From contig SVQW01000010.1 in the NCBI GenBank assembly GCA_015065085.1, positions 1 through 64,000 on the forward strand: a stretch of DNA of 64,000 nucleotides, given 5' to 3'. The stretch's first letter is position 1; every line of letters begins with the position of its first letter. Both the position numbers and the translations under genes were made by a program. This DNA comes from Oscillospiraceae bacterium. GTDB taxonomy: Bacteria > Bacillota > Clostridia > Oscillospirales > SIG627. The notes under the pieces are model-generated. The model worked only from the letters and a program-made list of their open reading frames with translations, searched no databases and was not told where the DNA came from. Positions 45,136 through 55,655 of this stretch are shown piece after piece.

Positions 45136-45167
45136 AACGGCATATACGCGATGCGTATATGCCGTTA
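45136..45167 (-). terminator. Terminator of rpoBC
   Basis: 14-bp perfect stem AACGGCATATACGC / GCGTATATGCCGTT with a three-base loop, followed on the minus strand by TTGATATGTTTT. Confidence 0.85.
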
Positions 45168-45172
45168 TATGA

Positions 45173-48100
45173 TTAATAGCTGAATTCTGTCTGTACCTGC
45201 TGATTTTCAACTTCGATATCACGGTATACCTGCATACCCGTACCTGCGGGAATAAGTTTACCGATAATAACGTTTTCTTTCAAACCGAGCAGCGGGTCAA
45301 CCTTACCCTTGATTGCAGCTTCCGTAAGAACCTTGGTGGTTTCCTGGAATGAGGCCGCTGAAAGGAAGGATTCGGTAGACAGCGAAGCTTTGGTAATACC
45401 CAGCAAAACGTGAGAATACTTAGCCGTTCTCAAGTCGCGCTGTCCTTCCTCGATGAGCGCTTCTATTTTGCGATTTTCTTCTCTGATATCAATTATATCA
45501 ACAAGCGAGCCGAGAAGCAGATTTGTATCTCCCGGATCATCCACGCGGACCTTACGTGTCATCTGACGCGCAATTACTTCGATATGCTTGTCATTAATGT
45601 CAACACCCTGAGTGCTGTAAACACGTTGCACTTCTTTGATGATATAGTTGTAAACCGCTTCGAGACCCTCAGTTTTGAGGATATCTGCAGGAGCGACAAC
45701 ACCGTCGGTGATAAGCTGACCTCTTGTAACCGTCTGACCGTTTTCAACGGTAAGCTTTACATTGCCAGGAATAGCATGAGGTCTTTCTTCACCGTTTTCG
45801 AGCGATTTTATGGTAATCTTCTTTACAGTCTTGCCTGCATCCTTATTGTCAATCTGAACAATACCGGTGCAATCAGCAACAACAGCAGTTTTCTTGGGAC
45901 GTCTTGCTTCAAAGAGTTCTTCAACACGGGGAAGACCCTGGGTAATATCCTTACCTGCGACACCACCGGTATGGAAGGTTCTCATTGTAAGCTGTGTACC
46001 CGGCTCACCAATGGACTGTGCGGCTATAATACCGACAGCTTCACCGATATTAACCGGCTTTGTGGAAGCAAGGTCGCTACCGTAGCAGTGTACGCAGACA
46101 CCGTGCTTGCACTGACAACCCAGAATAGAGCGTACATGAACCTCTTTAATACCTGCTTTAATGATGCGGTCAACCTGTGCCTCATCCAGCATAACGTTGT
46201 CTTCTGCGATAACCTCGCCTGTCTTGGGATCATATATCTCGCCGATAGTGTAACGGCCGAGCAGACGATCTGCCAACGGTTCGATAAGCTCGTCCTCGTC
46301 ACGAATTTCGGAAATTATGAGACCTTCGCGTGAACCACAGTCGATTTCTCTGATAATAACCTCCTGTGAAACGTCAACAAGTCGACGTGTAAGGTAACCG
46401 GAGTCCGCTGTACGAAGAGCGGTATCAGCAAGACCTTTACGTGAACCTCTTGCTGCAACGAAATACTCCAATATATCCAAGCCTTCACGGAAGTTTGCCT
46501 TAATAGGAAGCTCCAGTGTCTTACCGGTAGCGGTACTCATAAGTCCGCGCATACCGGCAAGCTGACGAATCTGCTTGATAGAACCACGGGCACCGGATAC
46601 AGCCATCATGTTTATAGGATTAAACTTGTCAAGGTTCTTCTGAAGTGCAGCGGTTACATCGTTGGTACACTTATCCCACACTTCAATAACACGTCTGTAA
46701 CGCTCATCATCCGAATAAAGACCGCGCTGGAATTTCTTGGTGATTTCATCAACCTTCTTATCCGCTTCGGCAAGAATTGTCTTCTTTTCAGGCGGTACGG
46801 TCATATCGGCAACAGAAATGGTTATAGCGCCGCGGGTGGAATATTTAAAGCCCATTGCCTTTATATTATCAAGAACTTCTGCGGTTTTCGCGGTGCCGCA
46901 GTACTTAATGCAGCGGTCGATAATATTTTCAAGTTCTTTCTTTGTTACAACAAAGTCGATTTCGGGTTTGAGAAGATTCTCGGGAATCGAACGGTCAACA
47001 AAGTGCAGATTCTGAGGAATAGTTTCGTTGAAGATAAATCTTCCAAGCGTGGATTCAACAATGCCAGTGTGAGTTTCGCCGTCTATAACCTTGGAAACAC
47101 GCATCTTAATACGGCTGTGAAGCTGAAGATCGCCGTTTTCGTAAGCCATGTTGGCTTCGTCAAAATTACGGAATACTTTGCCTTCACCCTTTTCTCCCTC
47201 ACGGTCATAGGTAAGATAGTATGAGCCGAGTATCATGTCCTGAGTAGGAACGGTTACTGCGTGACCGTTAACAGGTTTAAGAAGGTTGTTAGCCGAAAGC
47301 ATGAGGAAACGAGCCTCAGCCTGAGCTTCTGCAGAAAGAGGTACATGCACAGGCATCTGGTCACCGTCGAAGTCGGCGTTAAACGCAGTACATACCAGAG
47401 GATGAAGCTTTATTGCACGTCCTTCAACGAGAATTGGTTCGAATGCCTGAATGGAAAGTCTGTGAAGTGTAGGAGCACGGTTAAGAAGAACGGGATGTTC
47501 CTTTATAACGCTTTCAAGAGCATCCCAGACCTCTGCGCTCACACGTTCAACCTTCTTCTTGGCATCCTTTATGTTATTAGCCTTGCCCGTTTCAACAAGT
47601 CGTTTCATCACAAAGGGCTTGAACAGCTCAAGTGCCATTTCCTTGGGAAGACCGCACTGGAACAGCTTAAGGTCGGGACCTACAACGATAACAGAACGTC
47701 CGGAGTAGTCAACACGTTTACCCAGAAGATTCTGTCTGAAACGGCCCTGCTTACCGCGGAGCATTTCGGAAAGAGATTTGAGGGGACGGTTGCTGGGACC
47801 TGTGACAGGTCTGCCGCGTCTGCCGTTATCGATAAGGGCATCCACAGCCTCCTGAAGCATTCTCTTTTCGTTTCTGATTATAATTTCAGGAGCGTGAAGC
47901 TCGATAAGTCTCTTAAGACGGTTATTACGGTTAATAACACGGCGGTAAAGGTCGTTAAGATCGCTGGTAGCAAATCTGCCGCCATCCAGCTGTACCATGG
48001 GACGGATTTCAGGAGGAAGAACCGGAACAACGTCCAGTATCATCCACTCGGGCTTGTTGCCGGAAAGTCTGAAGGATTCAACAACCTCAAGACGCTTTAT

Positions 48101-48721
48101 GTTGCGGACTCTCTTCTGACCCGTAGCGTTAACAAGCTCGCTCTTAAGCTGCTCTGACAGCTTTTCAAGATCCATTTCCTGAAGTATCTGCTTGATAGCC
48201 TCTGCACCCATACCTACCTTGAAGTCGTTTTCGTACTCTTCGTACTTCTTGCGATACTCTGTTTCGGTAAGTATATCGTTTTTATTAAGACCGGTATAAG
48301 ATGGACCGGGATCGAGAACTATATAGGAAGCAAAATACAGCACTTTATCAAGCTGACGAGGAGAAATATCAAGAAGCAGACCGAGACGGGACGGAATTGC
48401 GCGCAGATACCAGATATGGGAAACAGGTACTGCAAGCTCAATATGACCCATGCGTTCGCGTCTTACCTTATTGGTTGTAATTTCAACTCCGCACTTTTCA
48501 CATATTTTGCCTTTATAACGGACTTTTTTATATTTGCCGCAGTGACATTCCCAGTCCTTCTGCGGGCCAAAGATTCTTTCGCAGAACAGACCGTCGCGTT
48601 CAGGCTTGAGTGTTCTGTAATTGATGGTCTCGGGCTTTTTAACTTCGCCGTGTGACCACTGTCTCATCAGTTCCGGTGATGCGAGACCGATTTTTATCTT
48701 TTCGAATTCATTATGATTCAT
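45173..48721 (-). CDS. rpoC: RNA polymerase beta' subunit
   Basis: A beta' subunit of 1182 residues. The N-terminal zinc ribbon (CHCGKY, ICEKC), the catalytic NADFDGDQM with three Asp ligands for magnesium, and the second zinc site (CGSREG to CQCKHGVC) are present. The stop is a few bases before the terminator stem. An open TTG at 48733 would add MVFV and is very close to AAAAGGA; the ATG at 48721 is somewhat far from it. Either start is possible, and I prefer the ATG by comparison with relatives. Confidence 0.96.
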   Translation of the reverse strand: MNHNEFEKIKIGLASPELMRQWSHGEVKKPETINYRTLKPERDGLFCERIFGPQKDWECHCGKYKKVRYKGKICEKCGVEITTNKVRRERMGHIELAVPVSHIWYLRAIPSRLGLLLDISPRQLDKVLYFASYIVLDPGPSYTGLNKNDILTETEYRKKYEEYENDFKVGMGAEAIKQILQEMDLEKLSEQLKSELVNATGQKRVRNIKRLEVVESFRLSGNKPEWMILDVVPVLPPEIRPMVQLDGGRFATSDLNDLYRRVINRNNRLKRLIELHAPEIIIRNEKRMLQEAVDALIDNGRRGRPVTGPSNRPLKSLSEMLRGKQGRFRQNLLGKRVDYSGRSVIVVGPDLKLFQCGLPKEMALELFKPFVMKRLVETGKANNIKDAKKKVERVSAEVWDALESVIKEHPVLLNRAPTLHRLSIQAFEPILVEGRAIKLHPLVCTAFNADFDGDQMPVHVPLSAEAQAEARFLMLSANNLLKPVNGHAVTVPTQDMILGSYYLTYDREGEKGEGKVFRNFDEANMAYENGDLQLHSRIKMRVSKVIDGETHTGIVESTLGRFIFNETIPQNLHFVDRSIPENLLKPEIDFVVTKKELENIIDRCIKYCGTAKTAEVLDNIKAMGFKYSTRGAITISVADMTVPPEKKTILAEADKKVDEITKKFQRGLYSDDERYRRVIEVWDKCTNDVTAALQKNLDKFNPINMMAVSGARGSIKQIRQLAGMRGLMSTATGKTLELPIKANFREGLDILEYFVAARGSRKGLADTALRTADSGYLTRRLVDVSQEVIIREIDCGSREGLIISEIRDEDELIEPLADRLLGRYTIGEIYDPKTGEVIAEDNVMLDEAQVDRIIKAGIKEVHVRSILGCQCKHGVCVHCYGSDLASTKPVNIGEAVGIIAAQSIGEPGTQLTMRTFHTGGVAGKDITQGLPRVEELFEARRPKKTAVVADCTGIVQIDNKDAGKTVKKITIKSLENGEERPHAIPGNVKLTVENGQTVTRGQLITDGVVAPADILKTEGLEAVYNYIIKEVQRVYSTQGVDINDKHIEVIARQMTRKVRVDDPGDTNLLLGSLVDIIDIREENRKIEALIEEGQRDLRTAKYSHVLLGITKASLSTESFLSAASFQETTKVLTEAAIKGKVDPLLGLKENVIIGKLIPAGTGMQVYRDIEVENQQVQTEFSY

Positions 48722-48779
48722 TACAAAAACCAATATCCTTTTGGGATAATCCTTTCTCGAAAAATTGCATTAATGAGGA

Positions 48780-51700
48780 TTACATATCATCGTCGGACGG
48801 CTCATCGCCATAGTCTTCGTCGGAGTAGTCATCGCCGTCAAAGCCGAAATCGTCATCGTCGCTTTCGTCTGCGTCGGCGTATTTTCCTTCCTCATCATCA
48901 TGCATGGGGTCAACAGCATCAAATTTTGCTTCTCCGATGTCGCTCACTTCAATAGCCTTGATGGATTCGGTCTCTTCCTCCGAAACCTCTTTAAGCTGAA
49001 CCTCGTTATCCTCGCCGTCAAGAACTCTTACATCGAGACCCAAAGACTGGAGCTCTTTAATAAGAACCTTGAAGGATTCGGGAACACCGGGAGTGGGAAT
49101 GTTCTGACCCTTTACGATTGCCTCGTAGGTCTTAACACGTCCTATTACGTCGTCAGACTTAACAGTGAGTATTTCCTGAAGTGTGTAAGCGGCACCGTAT
49201 GCTTCCAGTGCCCATACCTCCATCTCACCGAAACGCTGACCACCGAACTGAGCTTTACCACCCAGAGGCTGCTGTGTTACAAGTGAGTAAGGACCGGTGG
49301 AACGTGCGTGTATCTTATCATCAACCAGATGGTGGAGCTTAAGGAAGTACATGATACCTACTGTTACGCGGTTATCAAACGGCTGACCGGTACGTCCGTC
49401 GTAAAGAACGGTCTTACCGTCGGGGTCAAGTCCCGCTTCTGCCAGATAGTGTGCTATATCTTCTTCGTTGGCACCGTCGAATACAGGAGTCATAATCTTC
49501 CATCCCAGCTTCTTGGCTGCCATACCTATATGAACCTCGAGCACCTGTCCGATATTCATTCGGGAAGGAACGCCCAGAGGGTTAAGTACGATATCAAGAG
49601 GTGTACCGTCGGGAAGGAAAGGCATATCCTCGGGGGGAAGTATTCTGGAAATAACACCCTTATTACCGTGACGACCTGCCATCTTATCGCCCACGGAAAT
49701 TTTTCTCTTCTGAGCGATATATACGCGTACTACCTTATTTACGCCGGGCATAAGCTCGTCTTTGTTTTCACGGGAGAAAACTTTAACGTCTACTACTATA
49801 CCGCTTTCGCCGTGAGGCAGTCTGAGAGAGGTATCACGAACCTCACGCGCTTTTTCACCGAAAATTGCACGCAGAAGTCTTTCCTCGGCGGTAAGCTCGG
49901 TTTCACCCTTGGGAGTAACCTTACCTACCAGGATATCGCCTGCATGAACCTCAGCACCGATTCTGATAACACCATACTCGTCAAGATCCTTAAGTACGTC
50001 ATCACCGACACTGGGAATATCTCGCGTAATCTCTTCCGGACCGAGCTTTGTTTCTCTTGCCTCGTGAGAGTATTCTTCTATATGAATAGATGTGTAAATA
50101 TCTTCGCGTACAAGGCGCTCGTTAATGAGTACAGCATCCTCGTAGTTGTAACCTTCCCAGGTCATAAAGCCGATAAGAGCATTCTTACCGAGAGCAATTT
50201 CGCCGTTGCTGGTAGCCATACCGTCGGCAATTACCCTACCCTTTTCAACACGTTCGCCCTTATCCACAATAGGCTTCTGGTTGATACAGGTACCCTGGTT
50301 GGAGCGTTTGAACTTAATGAGAGGATAGTGCTCGGTAGTACCGTCATCAAGGCGGATGGTAACGTGATCAGATGCAACATCCTCAACGATACCTGCGTGC
50401 TTTGCTGTAACAACCACGCCGGAATCCACAGCCGCCTTATATTCCATACCCGTTCCGACGATAGGTGCATCATTAATCATGAGGGGAACAGCCTGCTTCT
50501 GCATGTTTGAACCCATGAGTGCACGTGTGTTATCGTCATTTTCAAGGAAGGGGATCATTGCTGTTGCAACCGAGACAACCATTTTTGGGGAAACATCCAT
50601 GAAATCGATCTTTTTGGAATCTATTTCGATAATTTCCTCGCGGAATCTTGCAGTAACCTTAGAATTTACGAAACGGTTGTTTTCATCCAAAGGCTCGTTA
50701 GCCTGAGCAACTATATATTCATCTTCCACATCTGCGGTCATGTAGATAACCTCGTCGGTTACTACACCAGTTTCCTTATCAACACGGCGGTACGGAGCTT
50801 CTATGAAGCCGTACTCACTGATACGTGCATATGTTGAAAGGTAGGAAATAAGACCGATGTTGGGACCTTCGGGAGTTTCAATAGGGCACATTCTTCCGTA
50901 CTGGGTGTAGTGTACGTCTCGAACCTCGAAGGATGCACGGTCACGGGAAAGACCTCCGGGACCCAGTGCGGACAGACGGCGCTTATGAGTAAGCTCGGAA
51001 AGCGGGTTGGTCTGATCCATGAACTGAGAAAGAGGAGACGAACCAAAGAATTCGTTTATTGCCGAAAGAATGGGACGTGTATTTATCAGGGACTGAGGCG
51101 TTACATTGTCCATATCCTGAACAGTCATACGCTCCTTGATAATCTTATCCATTCTGAGGAAGCCTGTGCGGAGCTGATTCTGAAGAAGCTCGCCCACGCT
51201 GCGCAGACGACGGTTTCCGAGATGGTCGATATCATCAGCAGCACCAACATTATGAATAAGACAGAACAGATAGTTAATGGAAGCCATAATATCTTCCACA
51301 GTGATGTTCTTGGGAACAAGCTCATCCTTGCGGAGCTTCATCTGCTTCTTAACCTCTTCGGCATCGGTGTATTCAGAAGTGATTTCGTTGAGAACAGACA
51401 GTCTCACCATTTCGTTTATGCCGGTGTCTGAAATATCGTAGCCGAGTATTTTGTCGGCATGAACCATTTCGTTGGAGAATACAACAACCTCTTTACCGTC
51501 GGGAGCTACAACCTTTACACGGATAACACCTGCATCCTCAATTTCTTTTGCCATCTGGCGGTTGAGAGCGGTGCCTGCCTCATAGATAACCTCGCCCGTA
51601 ACAGCGGAAACGGCATCCTCCGCAAGAGTGGTACCCTCGATACGGCGTCCGAGAGCCATCTTCTTGTTCATCTTGTATCGTCCGACGTTATAAACATCAT

Positions 51701-52517
51701 AACGCTTGGGATCAAAGAAAAGATTGTTGATGAGGTTTCTTGCACTGTCCACCATGGGGGGATCACCAGGACGGAGTTTTTTGTAAATCTCCTTAAGTGC
51801 CTCATCCATCTCGGTAGTCTTATTCTGCTCTGCAAGAAGCTTCATTTCATCCTTCTGCATGGTTGCGATAAGCTTTTCTTCATCGCCGAACTTATCGGTG
51901 ATTTCCTTATCGGTTCCGTATCCCAGTGCTCTTATAAGGACTGAGATATGCATCTTGCGGTTTTTATCTATTCTGACATAGAATATGTCATTAGCGTCAT
52001 TCTCATACTCCAGCCATGCGCCGCGGTAAGGAATAACGGTGGTTGCATAAGTCTTTTTATTGGATTTGTCAAGAGTGACTTCGTAATACATACCGGGTGA
52101 ACGAACTATCTGAGATACAACAACACGCTCCGCACCATTCATGACAAATGTACCGTTATCGGTCATCATGGGAATGGTACCAACGTAAATATCCTGTTCC
52201 TTTACTTCACCGGTAACCTTGTTGCTGAGACGCACCTTGAGACGAAGAGGAACGTCATAGTTCACATCTCTCTCCTTGCACTCTTCTATGGGATACTTCG
52301 GCTTGTTTTCAATGGTATAGTCAACAAAATCAACATTGATATTTCCCGAATAATCGACTATGGGAGAAACATCCTTCAATACATCTCGCAGACCTTCATT
52401 GATGAACCACTCAAAAGACTTCTTCTGAACCTCTATGAGATTGGGCATCTCCAAAGTTTCATTGATTTTCGAAAAGCTCATTCGAGTAGTAGTGCCGAGT
52501 TTATGAGGCTTGACCAT
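48780..52517 (-). CDS. rpoB: RNA polymerase beta subunit
   Basis: A 1245-residue beta subunit with all conserved blocks, including the rifampicin pocket ([20 protein letters not shown], then [13 protein letters not shown], wild type) and [13 protein letters not shown]. The last 35 or so residues form a very acidic tail rich in Asp that is not part of the conserved core. AAGGAG lies ten bases before the ATG at 52517; a TTG directly before it (52520) is an alternative. rpoC follows 58 bases later. Confidence 0.97.
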   Translation of the reverse strand: MVKPHKLGTTTRMSFSKINETLEMPNLIEVQKKSFEWFINEGLRDVLKDVSPIVDYSGNINVDFVDYTIENKPKYPIEECKERDVNYDVPLRLKVRLSNKVTGEVKEQDIYVGTIPMMTDNGTFVMNGAERVVVSQIVRSPGMYYEVTLDKSNKKTYATTVIPYRGAWLEYENDANDIFYVRIDKNRKMHISVLIRALGYGTDKEITDKFGDEEKLIATMQKDEMKLLAEQNKTTEMDEALKEIYKKLRPGDPPMVDSARNLINNLFFDPKRYDVYNVGRYKMNKKMALGRRIEGTTLAEDAVSAVTGEVIYEAGTALNRQMAKEIEDAGVIRVKVVAPDGKEVVVFSNEMVHADKILGYDISDTGINEMVRLSVLNEITSEYTDAEEVKKQMKLRKDELVPKNITVEDIMASINYLFCLIHNVGAADDIDHLGNRRLRSVGELLQNQLRTGFLRMDKIIKERMTVQDMDNVTPQSLINTRPILSAINEFFGSSPLSQFMDQTNPLSELTHKRRLSALGPGGLSRDRASFEVRDVHYTQYGRMCPIETPEGPNIGLISYLSTYARISEYGFIEAPYRRVDKETGVVTDEVIYMTADVEDEYIVAQANEPLDENNRFVNSKVTARFREEIIEIDSKKIDFMDVSPKMVVSVATAMIPFLENDDNTRALMGSNMQKQAVPLMINDAPIVGTGMEYKAAVDSGVVVTAKHAGIVEDVASDHVTIRLDDGTTEHYPLIKFKRSNQGTCINQKPIVDKGERVEKGRVIADGMATSNGEIALGKNALIGFMTWEGYNYEDAVLINERLVREDIYTSIHIEEYSHEARETKLGPEEITRDIPSVGDDVLKDLDEYGVIRIGAEVHAGDILVGKVTPKGETELTAEERLLRAIFGEKAREVRDTSLRLPHGESGIVVDVKVFSRENKDELMPGVNKVVRVYIAQKRKISVGDKMAGRHGNKGVISRILPPEDMPFLPDGTPLDIVLNPLGVPSRMNIGQVLEVHIGMAAKKLGWKIMTPVFDGANEEDIAHYLAEAGLDPDGKTVLYDGRTGQPFDNRVTVGIMYFLKLHHLVDDKIHARSTGPYSLVTQQPLGGKAQFGGQRFGEMEVWALEAYGAAYTLQEILTVKSDDVIGRVKTYEAIVKGQNIPTPGVPESFKVLIKELQSLGLDVRVLDGEDNEVQLKEVSEEETESIKAIEVSDIGEAKFDAVDPMHDDEEGKYADADESDDDDFGFDGDDYSDEDYGDEPSDDDM

Positions 52518-52608
52518 CAACCTATCACTCCTTTTGTAATTGCCGGTTAGTTTTCTTTCTGCTTTTTTGAATGCAATTCAGTAGTAATGTTAAAACACTG
52601 ATGTCTAA

Positions 52609-52637
52609 CATATAATAATATTGCAGGGTCTTTTCAA
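52609..52637 (-). promoter_or_regulatory. Proximal promoter of rpoB
   Basis: TTGAAA (52632-52637), 17 bases, TATATG (52609-52614) on the minus strand. It leaves an 85-base leader. Confidence 0.6.
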
Positions 52638-52668
52638 GACAAAATAACCGATTGTAATGCAGTATATT

Positions 52669-52697
52669 ATATTATCATATAAATTCAACCTTGTCAA
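52669..52697 (-). promoter_or_regulatory. Distal promoter of rpoB
   Basis: TTGACA (52692-52697), 17 bases, TAATAT (52669-52674), with a TATAAT three bases further on. Confidence 0.65.
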
Positions 52698-52740
52698 GTA
52701 AAAAATTATATGTTTTAACTTTTTTTACAATTTAAACACA

Positions 52741-52776
52741 AAAAAGTCTTCAATTGGAAAAAACCGAAGACTTTTT
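52741..52776. terminator. Hairpin between the tRNA cluster and rpoB promoters
   Basis: 11-bp stem AAAAAGTCTTC / GAAGACTTTTT, with T runs on both strands. It insulates rpoB from transcription coming from the tRNA cluster. Confidence 0.7.
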
Positions 52777-53000
52777 CAAGAAAAACGCATGTCATATTAT
52801 CCCGTCCGAATACAGCTTTCATTTTAATCGAAAGTGAGTAATTCAAACTCTGATTTTCAGAAACAAAAATTGTAAGACCCAACGAAAATCACAAAACGAA
52901 ACATCCGTGATTTGCACCGTTTCGGGCAAGCACGATTGCACTTTTTTCGGTCGAGTTATCATATCGCAAAAACAGTCTTATAACATCGCAAGAAAAGCAA
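52777..53000. other. Non-coding stretch upstream of rpoB
   Basis: About 220 bases between two terminators. It has no credible open frame, no tRNA and no ribosomal-protein gene. rplKAJL, which usually precede rpoB, are absent here. I see no other structure. Confidence 0.6.
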
Positions 53001-53025
53001 AAGCCGCACAGCACTGCTGCGCGGC
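53001..53025 (-). terminator. Terminator of the tRNA cluster
   Basis: GCCGC-x2-AGCA stem with TGCT-x2-GCGGC, followed on the minus strand by TTTTGCTTTTC, five bases after tRNA-Thr. Confidence 0.75.
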
Positions 53026-53029
53026 AATA

Positions 53030-53102
53030 AGCTGATGAGCCGAGTTGAACGGCCGACCTCATCCTTACCAAGGATGTGCTCTACCTACTGAGCTACATCA
53101 GC
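53030..53102 (-). tRNA. tRNA-Thr(GGT)
   Basis: Minus strand: acceptor GCTGATG/CATCAGC, D arm TAGCTCAGTAGGTAGAGCA, anticodon loop TTGGTAA with anticodon GGT, T arm with GTTCAAC. 73 bases; CCA is not encoded. Last of five tRNAs in the cluster. Confidence 0.95.
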
Positions 53103-53107
53103 ATAAG

Positions 53108-53184
53108 TGGCGACCCGAAGGGGACTCGAACCCCTGACCTCTAGCGTGACAGGCTAGCGTTCTAACCAACTGAACTACCGGGCC
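53108..53184 (-). tRNA. tRNA-Asp(GTC)
   Basis: Minus strand: acceptor GGCCCGG/TCGGGTC (two G-U pairs), anticodon loop CTGTCAC with anticodon GTC, T arm GGTTCGAGTCC. 77 bases including an encoded CCA. Confidence 0.96.
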
Positions 53185-53207
53185 ATGTTCCGAATCACTT
53201 TCGGAAA

Positions 53208-53280
53208 TGGGAGCTACAGGGATCGAACCTGTGACCTCCTGCTTGTAAGGCAGATGCTCTCCCAGCTGAGCTAAGCTCCC
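53208..53280 (-). tRNA. tRNA-Val(TAC)
   Basis: Minus strand: acceptor GGGAGCT/AGCTCCC, anticodon loop TTACAAG region with anticodon TAC, T arm GGTTCGATCC. 73 bases; CCA not encoded. Confidence 0.96.
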
Positions 53281-53283
53281 GAA

Positions 53284-53359
53284 TGGAGCGGATTACGGGG
53301 CTCGAACCCGCCACCTCCACCTTGGCAAGGTGGCGCTCTACCAAATGAGCTAAATCCGC
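53284..53359 (-). tRNA. tRNA-Gly(GCC)
   Basis: Minus strand: acceptor GCGGATT/AATCCGC, anticodon loop TTGCCAA with anticodon GCC, T arm GGTTCGAGCC. 76 bases including an encoded CCA. Confidence 0.96.
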
Positions 53360-53383
53360 ATGGCGATATACATTGGGGGAAAA

Positions 53384-53456
<73 letters not shown>

Positions 53457-53497
53457 GTGTGCCTTCCGTCTACCCAATGTTTTTCGGAACGTGTGAT

Positions 53498-53526
53498 ATT
53501 ATATCACAACAAAACCAATTTGTCAA
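53498..53526 (-). promoter_or_regulatory. Promoter of the tRNA cluster
   Basis: Perfect consensus TTGACA (53521-53526), 17 bases, TATAAT (53498-53503) on the minus strand, about 40 bases before tRNA-Phe. Confidence 0.92.
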
Positions 53527-53573
53527 GAGTTTTTTCAAAACTTTTTTGAATTTCCCTTTTTTTCCATTTTGTA

Positions 53574-53608
53574 ACAAATCACGGCGCATAATATGTGCCG
53601 TGATTTGT
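53574..53608 (-). terminator. Terminator of the SGNH-isomerase genes
   Basis: ACAAATCACGGC-x-CATA pairs with ATATGTGCCGTGATTTGT, a 16- to 17-bp stem, just after the SGNH hydrolase stop on the minus strand. Confidence 0.8.
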
Positions 53609-53625
53609 ACATTATTTCCAATTGA

Positions 53626-54690
53626 TTATCTTTGCTTTTCAAGAGCTCTCTTTAAATACGGATAAAAATATTTTGCCATCTGTACGAAGCCATAGTCATT
53701 GGGGTGACAGCCGTCAACAGTGCAGCAATCTCTGAATTCAACACCGAAAATCTGCTGACCATCTATAAAATACACGTTTTCCCCTCTTTCCAGGGCCTTG
53801 CGGTATGTCTCGTATATGACACTGCGTCGTGCAGGAATAAACGAATCGTATTTTACATCATCGGATTTTGATGCCATAATTATGGGTATATCAGGGTGTT
53901 TTTCACGAACGGTGAGATACAGCGCTTCATGTGTAGCACGGAGATGATCGACATTCGGAGCGTTGTGGTCATAATCCATAAAAAATGCACTCATATCCAG
54001 ACTCGCGATGTAATCGCACATATTTTTCTCACCTTTGCCGCTGCCGGAAAATCCGAGATTTATAAAATCACAGTCCAGCATACGGGAAAGTATCGCCTGA
54101 TACGCATTTCCTGGTCTTGAAGCGCATCCGCCCTGAGTAATGGAAGAGCCGTAATATACCACCGGTTTATCATATTTATACTTCTTTCCCTCTCCGACAA
54201 AGGAGCCTTCACGCACTCCGATATACAATTCCCGCACTCCGTTGTAAAGCGGGAAATTAATTGTTACATACTTTTTACCTACCGGAAGGTATATTATTCT
54301 GTCATACTCCTTGTCAAAAGATGTGGGCGGAACAAATGTTCTGTAATACTCACTTCCGTTGTCACCGTCTATGTACAAATCAAAGCCGGTATTACCAGTG
54401 GAAGGCATATGCGCCATTGCAAGACACGAACCTACATATTTGATTGCGATATAATTTGAATCAGTGGAAAACCTTATACGTCCGCCGGCAGTCTGACAAC
54501 TGAGATGTGCAACACCGTCACTGACACTTTTGGCAATCTCGGAAGGCATGCGTCTGTAATAAACATTGTCATGCGGATTGTAAAGGCCGTAAATATCGAA
54601 AGCCGAATCATGCGAATTGTACCACACAATATCCTTTTCGTCCAATGTCGACTGTAACTTAAAATTCTTATCAATTTCAGCTATATCCAT
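53626..54690 (-). CDS. SGNH/GDSL hydrolase with N-terminal beta domain
   Basis: A 354-residue cytoplasmic protein. A jelly-roll-like N-terminal domain (about 1-170), as in GDSL hydrolase N-terminal families, precedes an SGNH domain with VYYGSSITQGG (nucleophilic Ser), NLGFSGSGKG and GCHPNDYGF (His). Such enzymes deacetylate sugars. It is unlike the exported pair at 9626-11843. GAGGTG precedes the ATG, and the TIM-barrel isomerase ends 16 bases upstream, so the two act together, probably on a modified sugar. Confidence 0.83.
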   Translation of the reverse strand: MDIAEIDKNFKLQSTLDEKDIVWYNSHDSAFDIYGLYNPHDNVYYRRMPSEIAKSVSDGVAHLSCQTAGGRIRFSTDSNYIAIKYVGSCLAMAHMPSTGNTGFDLYIDGDNGSEYYRTFVPPTSFDKEYDRIIYLPVGKKYVTINFPLYNGVRELYIGVREGSFVGEGKKYKYDKPVVYYGSSITQGGCASRPGNAYQAILSRMLDCDFINLGFSGSGKGEKNMCDYIASLDMSAFFMDYDHNAPNVDHLRATHEALYLTVREKHPDIPIIMASKSDDVKYDSFIPARRSVIYETYRKALERGENVYFIDGQQIFGVEFRDCCTVDGCHPNDYGFVQMAKYFYPYLKRALEKQR

Positions 54691-54706
54691 TATTCAGCAC
54701 CTCATA

Positions 54707-55579
54707 TCATATCTTATCTTCACAAAATCTGCGAAGGTTCGCAAGACCGATCCGGATTCCTTCAATGTTGTCCTCTTTACCCTCAAATTCAATAGAAAAG
54801 CCTTTATCGTATCCCGCTTTTTTTAATATATTTATACACTGACGTACAGGCACTGCACCGTGACCGATGATAGCACCTTTGAGATAGTTGCCCGCACGTG
54901 ACATAAACCATCCCTCACCCGGGTTATCCAGGTACCCCTCTTTGAAATAGAAATCTTTCGCATGTGCATATTTTGCGTAGGGAGCAAGAATCCCCACCGC
55001 TTTGGCAGGGTCCTGATCCGCACACATAAAGTTACCTATATCTACAAGTGCACCGAAATTCGGGCTATCCACCTCATTTATTAATTTTTCAACACGCTCG
55101 GCATCCTGAGCAAACTGGCCGTGGTTTTCTATGCAGGTTTCAATCCCCTTTTGCTCGGCATATTTTGTAACCTCGCGACATCCCTCTGCAAGACGCGGAA
55201 TCGCGCAGTCAAAGCTTCTTCCGGTTTTGACACTTACAGGATATGCATGGCCAGGATCGTGGCGCATAAGCTTGACACCGAAGGCTTCCGCAATGTCGAC
55301 ACATTTTTTTACACGTTCAATTTCGTCCTTCAAAACACCATTCGAGCCGTTGAGGAAATCTGCCGCAAAGCAAACGTTATTGATTGCAAGTCCAAGTTCT
55401 CCGCAAAGTTCTCTCGCCCGCTGAGCAATCCCCATAACATTTTCAGTATCGGGGCTGTAACCTGTAAAATCAATGCCGTCAAAGCCCAGTTCTTTTGTTT
55501 TTCTTATAATTCCTTCCAGTCCGAGCTTATCTTCGGCTCTGTATGTACCGTAGCTGTAAATACTTACTGAATACTGCAT
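54707..55579 (-). CDS. Sugar phosphate isomerase/epimerase (AP endonuclease 2 family TIM barrel)
   Basis: A 290-residue protein of the xylose-isomerase-like TIM-barrel family, with metal ligands in IENHGQF, VDIGNFM, YAHAKDF and SIEFEGKED. These enzymes move carbonyl groups on sugars or inositol-type compounds. GAGGTG precedes the ATG. It is cotranscribed with the SGNH hydrolase. The upstream region holds three 11-base repeats containing -10-like sequences. The substrate is unknown. Confidence 0.83.
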   Translation of the reverse strand: MQYSVSIYSYGTYRAEDKLGLEGIIRKTKELGFDGIDFTGYSPDTENVMGIAQRARELCGELGLAINNVCFAADFLNGSNGVLKDEIERVKKCVDIAEAFGVKLMRHDPGHAYPVSVKTGRSFDCAIPRLAEGCREVTKYAEQKGIETCIENHGQFAQDAERVEKLINEVDSPNFGALVDIGNFMCADQDPAKAVGILAPYAKYAHAKDFYFKEGYLDNPGEGWFMSRAGNYLKGAIIGHGAVPVRQCINILKKAGYDKGFSIEFEGKEDNIEGIRIGLANLRRFCEDKI

Positions 55580-55589
55580 AACACACCTC

Positions 55590-55622
55590 GTTCTATTATA
55601 GTTTTATTATAGTTTTGTTATA
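55590..55622. repeat. Three tandem 11-base repeats before the isomerase gene
   Basis: Units of the form GTTTTATTATA (plus strand) repeated three times with one or two changes. On the minus strand each unit contains TATAAT or TATAAC, so there are three -10-like boxes one DNA turn apart, 11 to 43 bases before the start codon. Confidence 0.65.
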
Positions 55623-55655
55623 GCTTGATTTGTAACAAGTCAATGAAAAAGTCAA

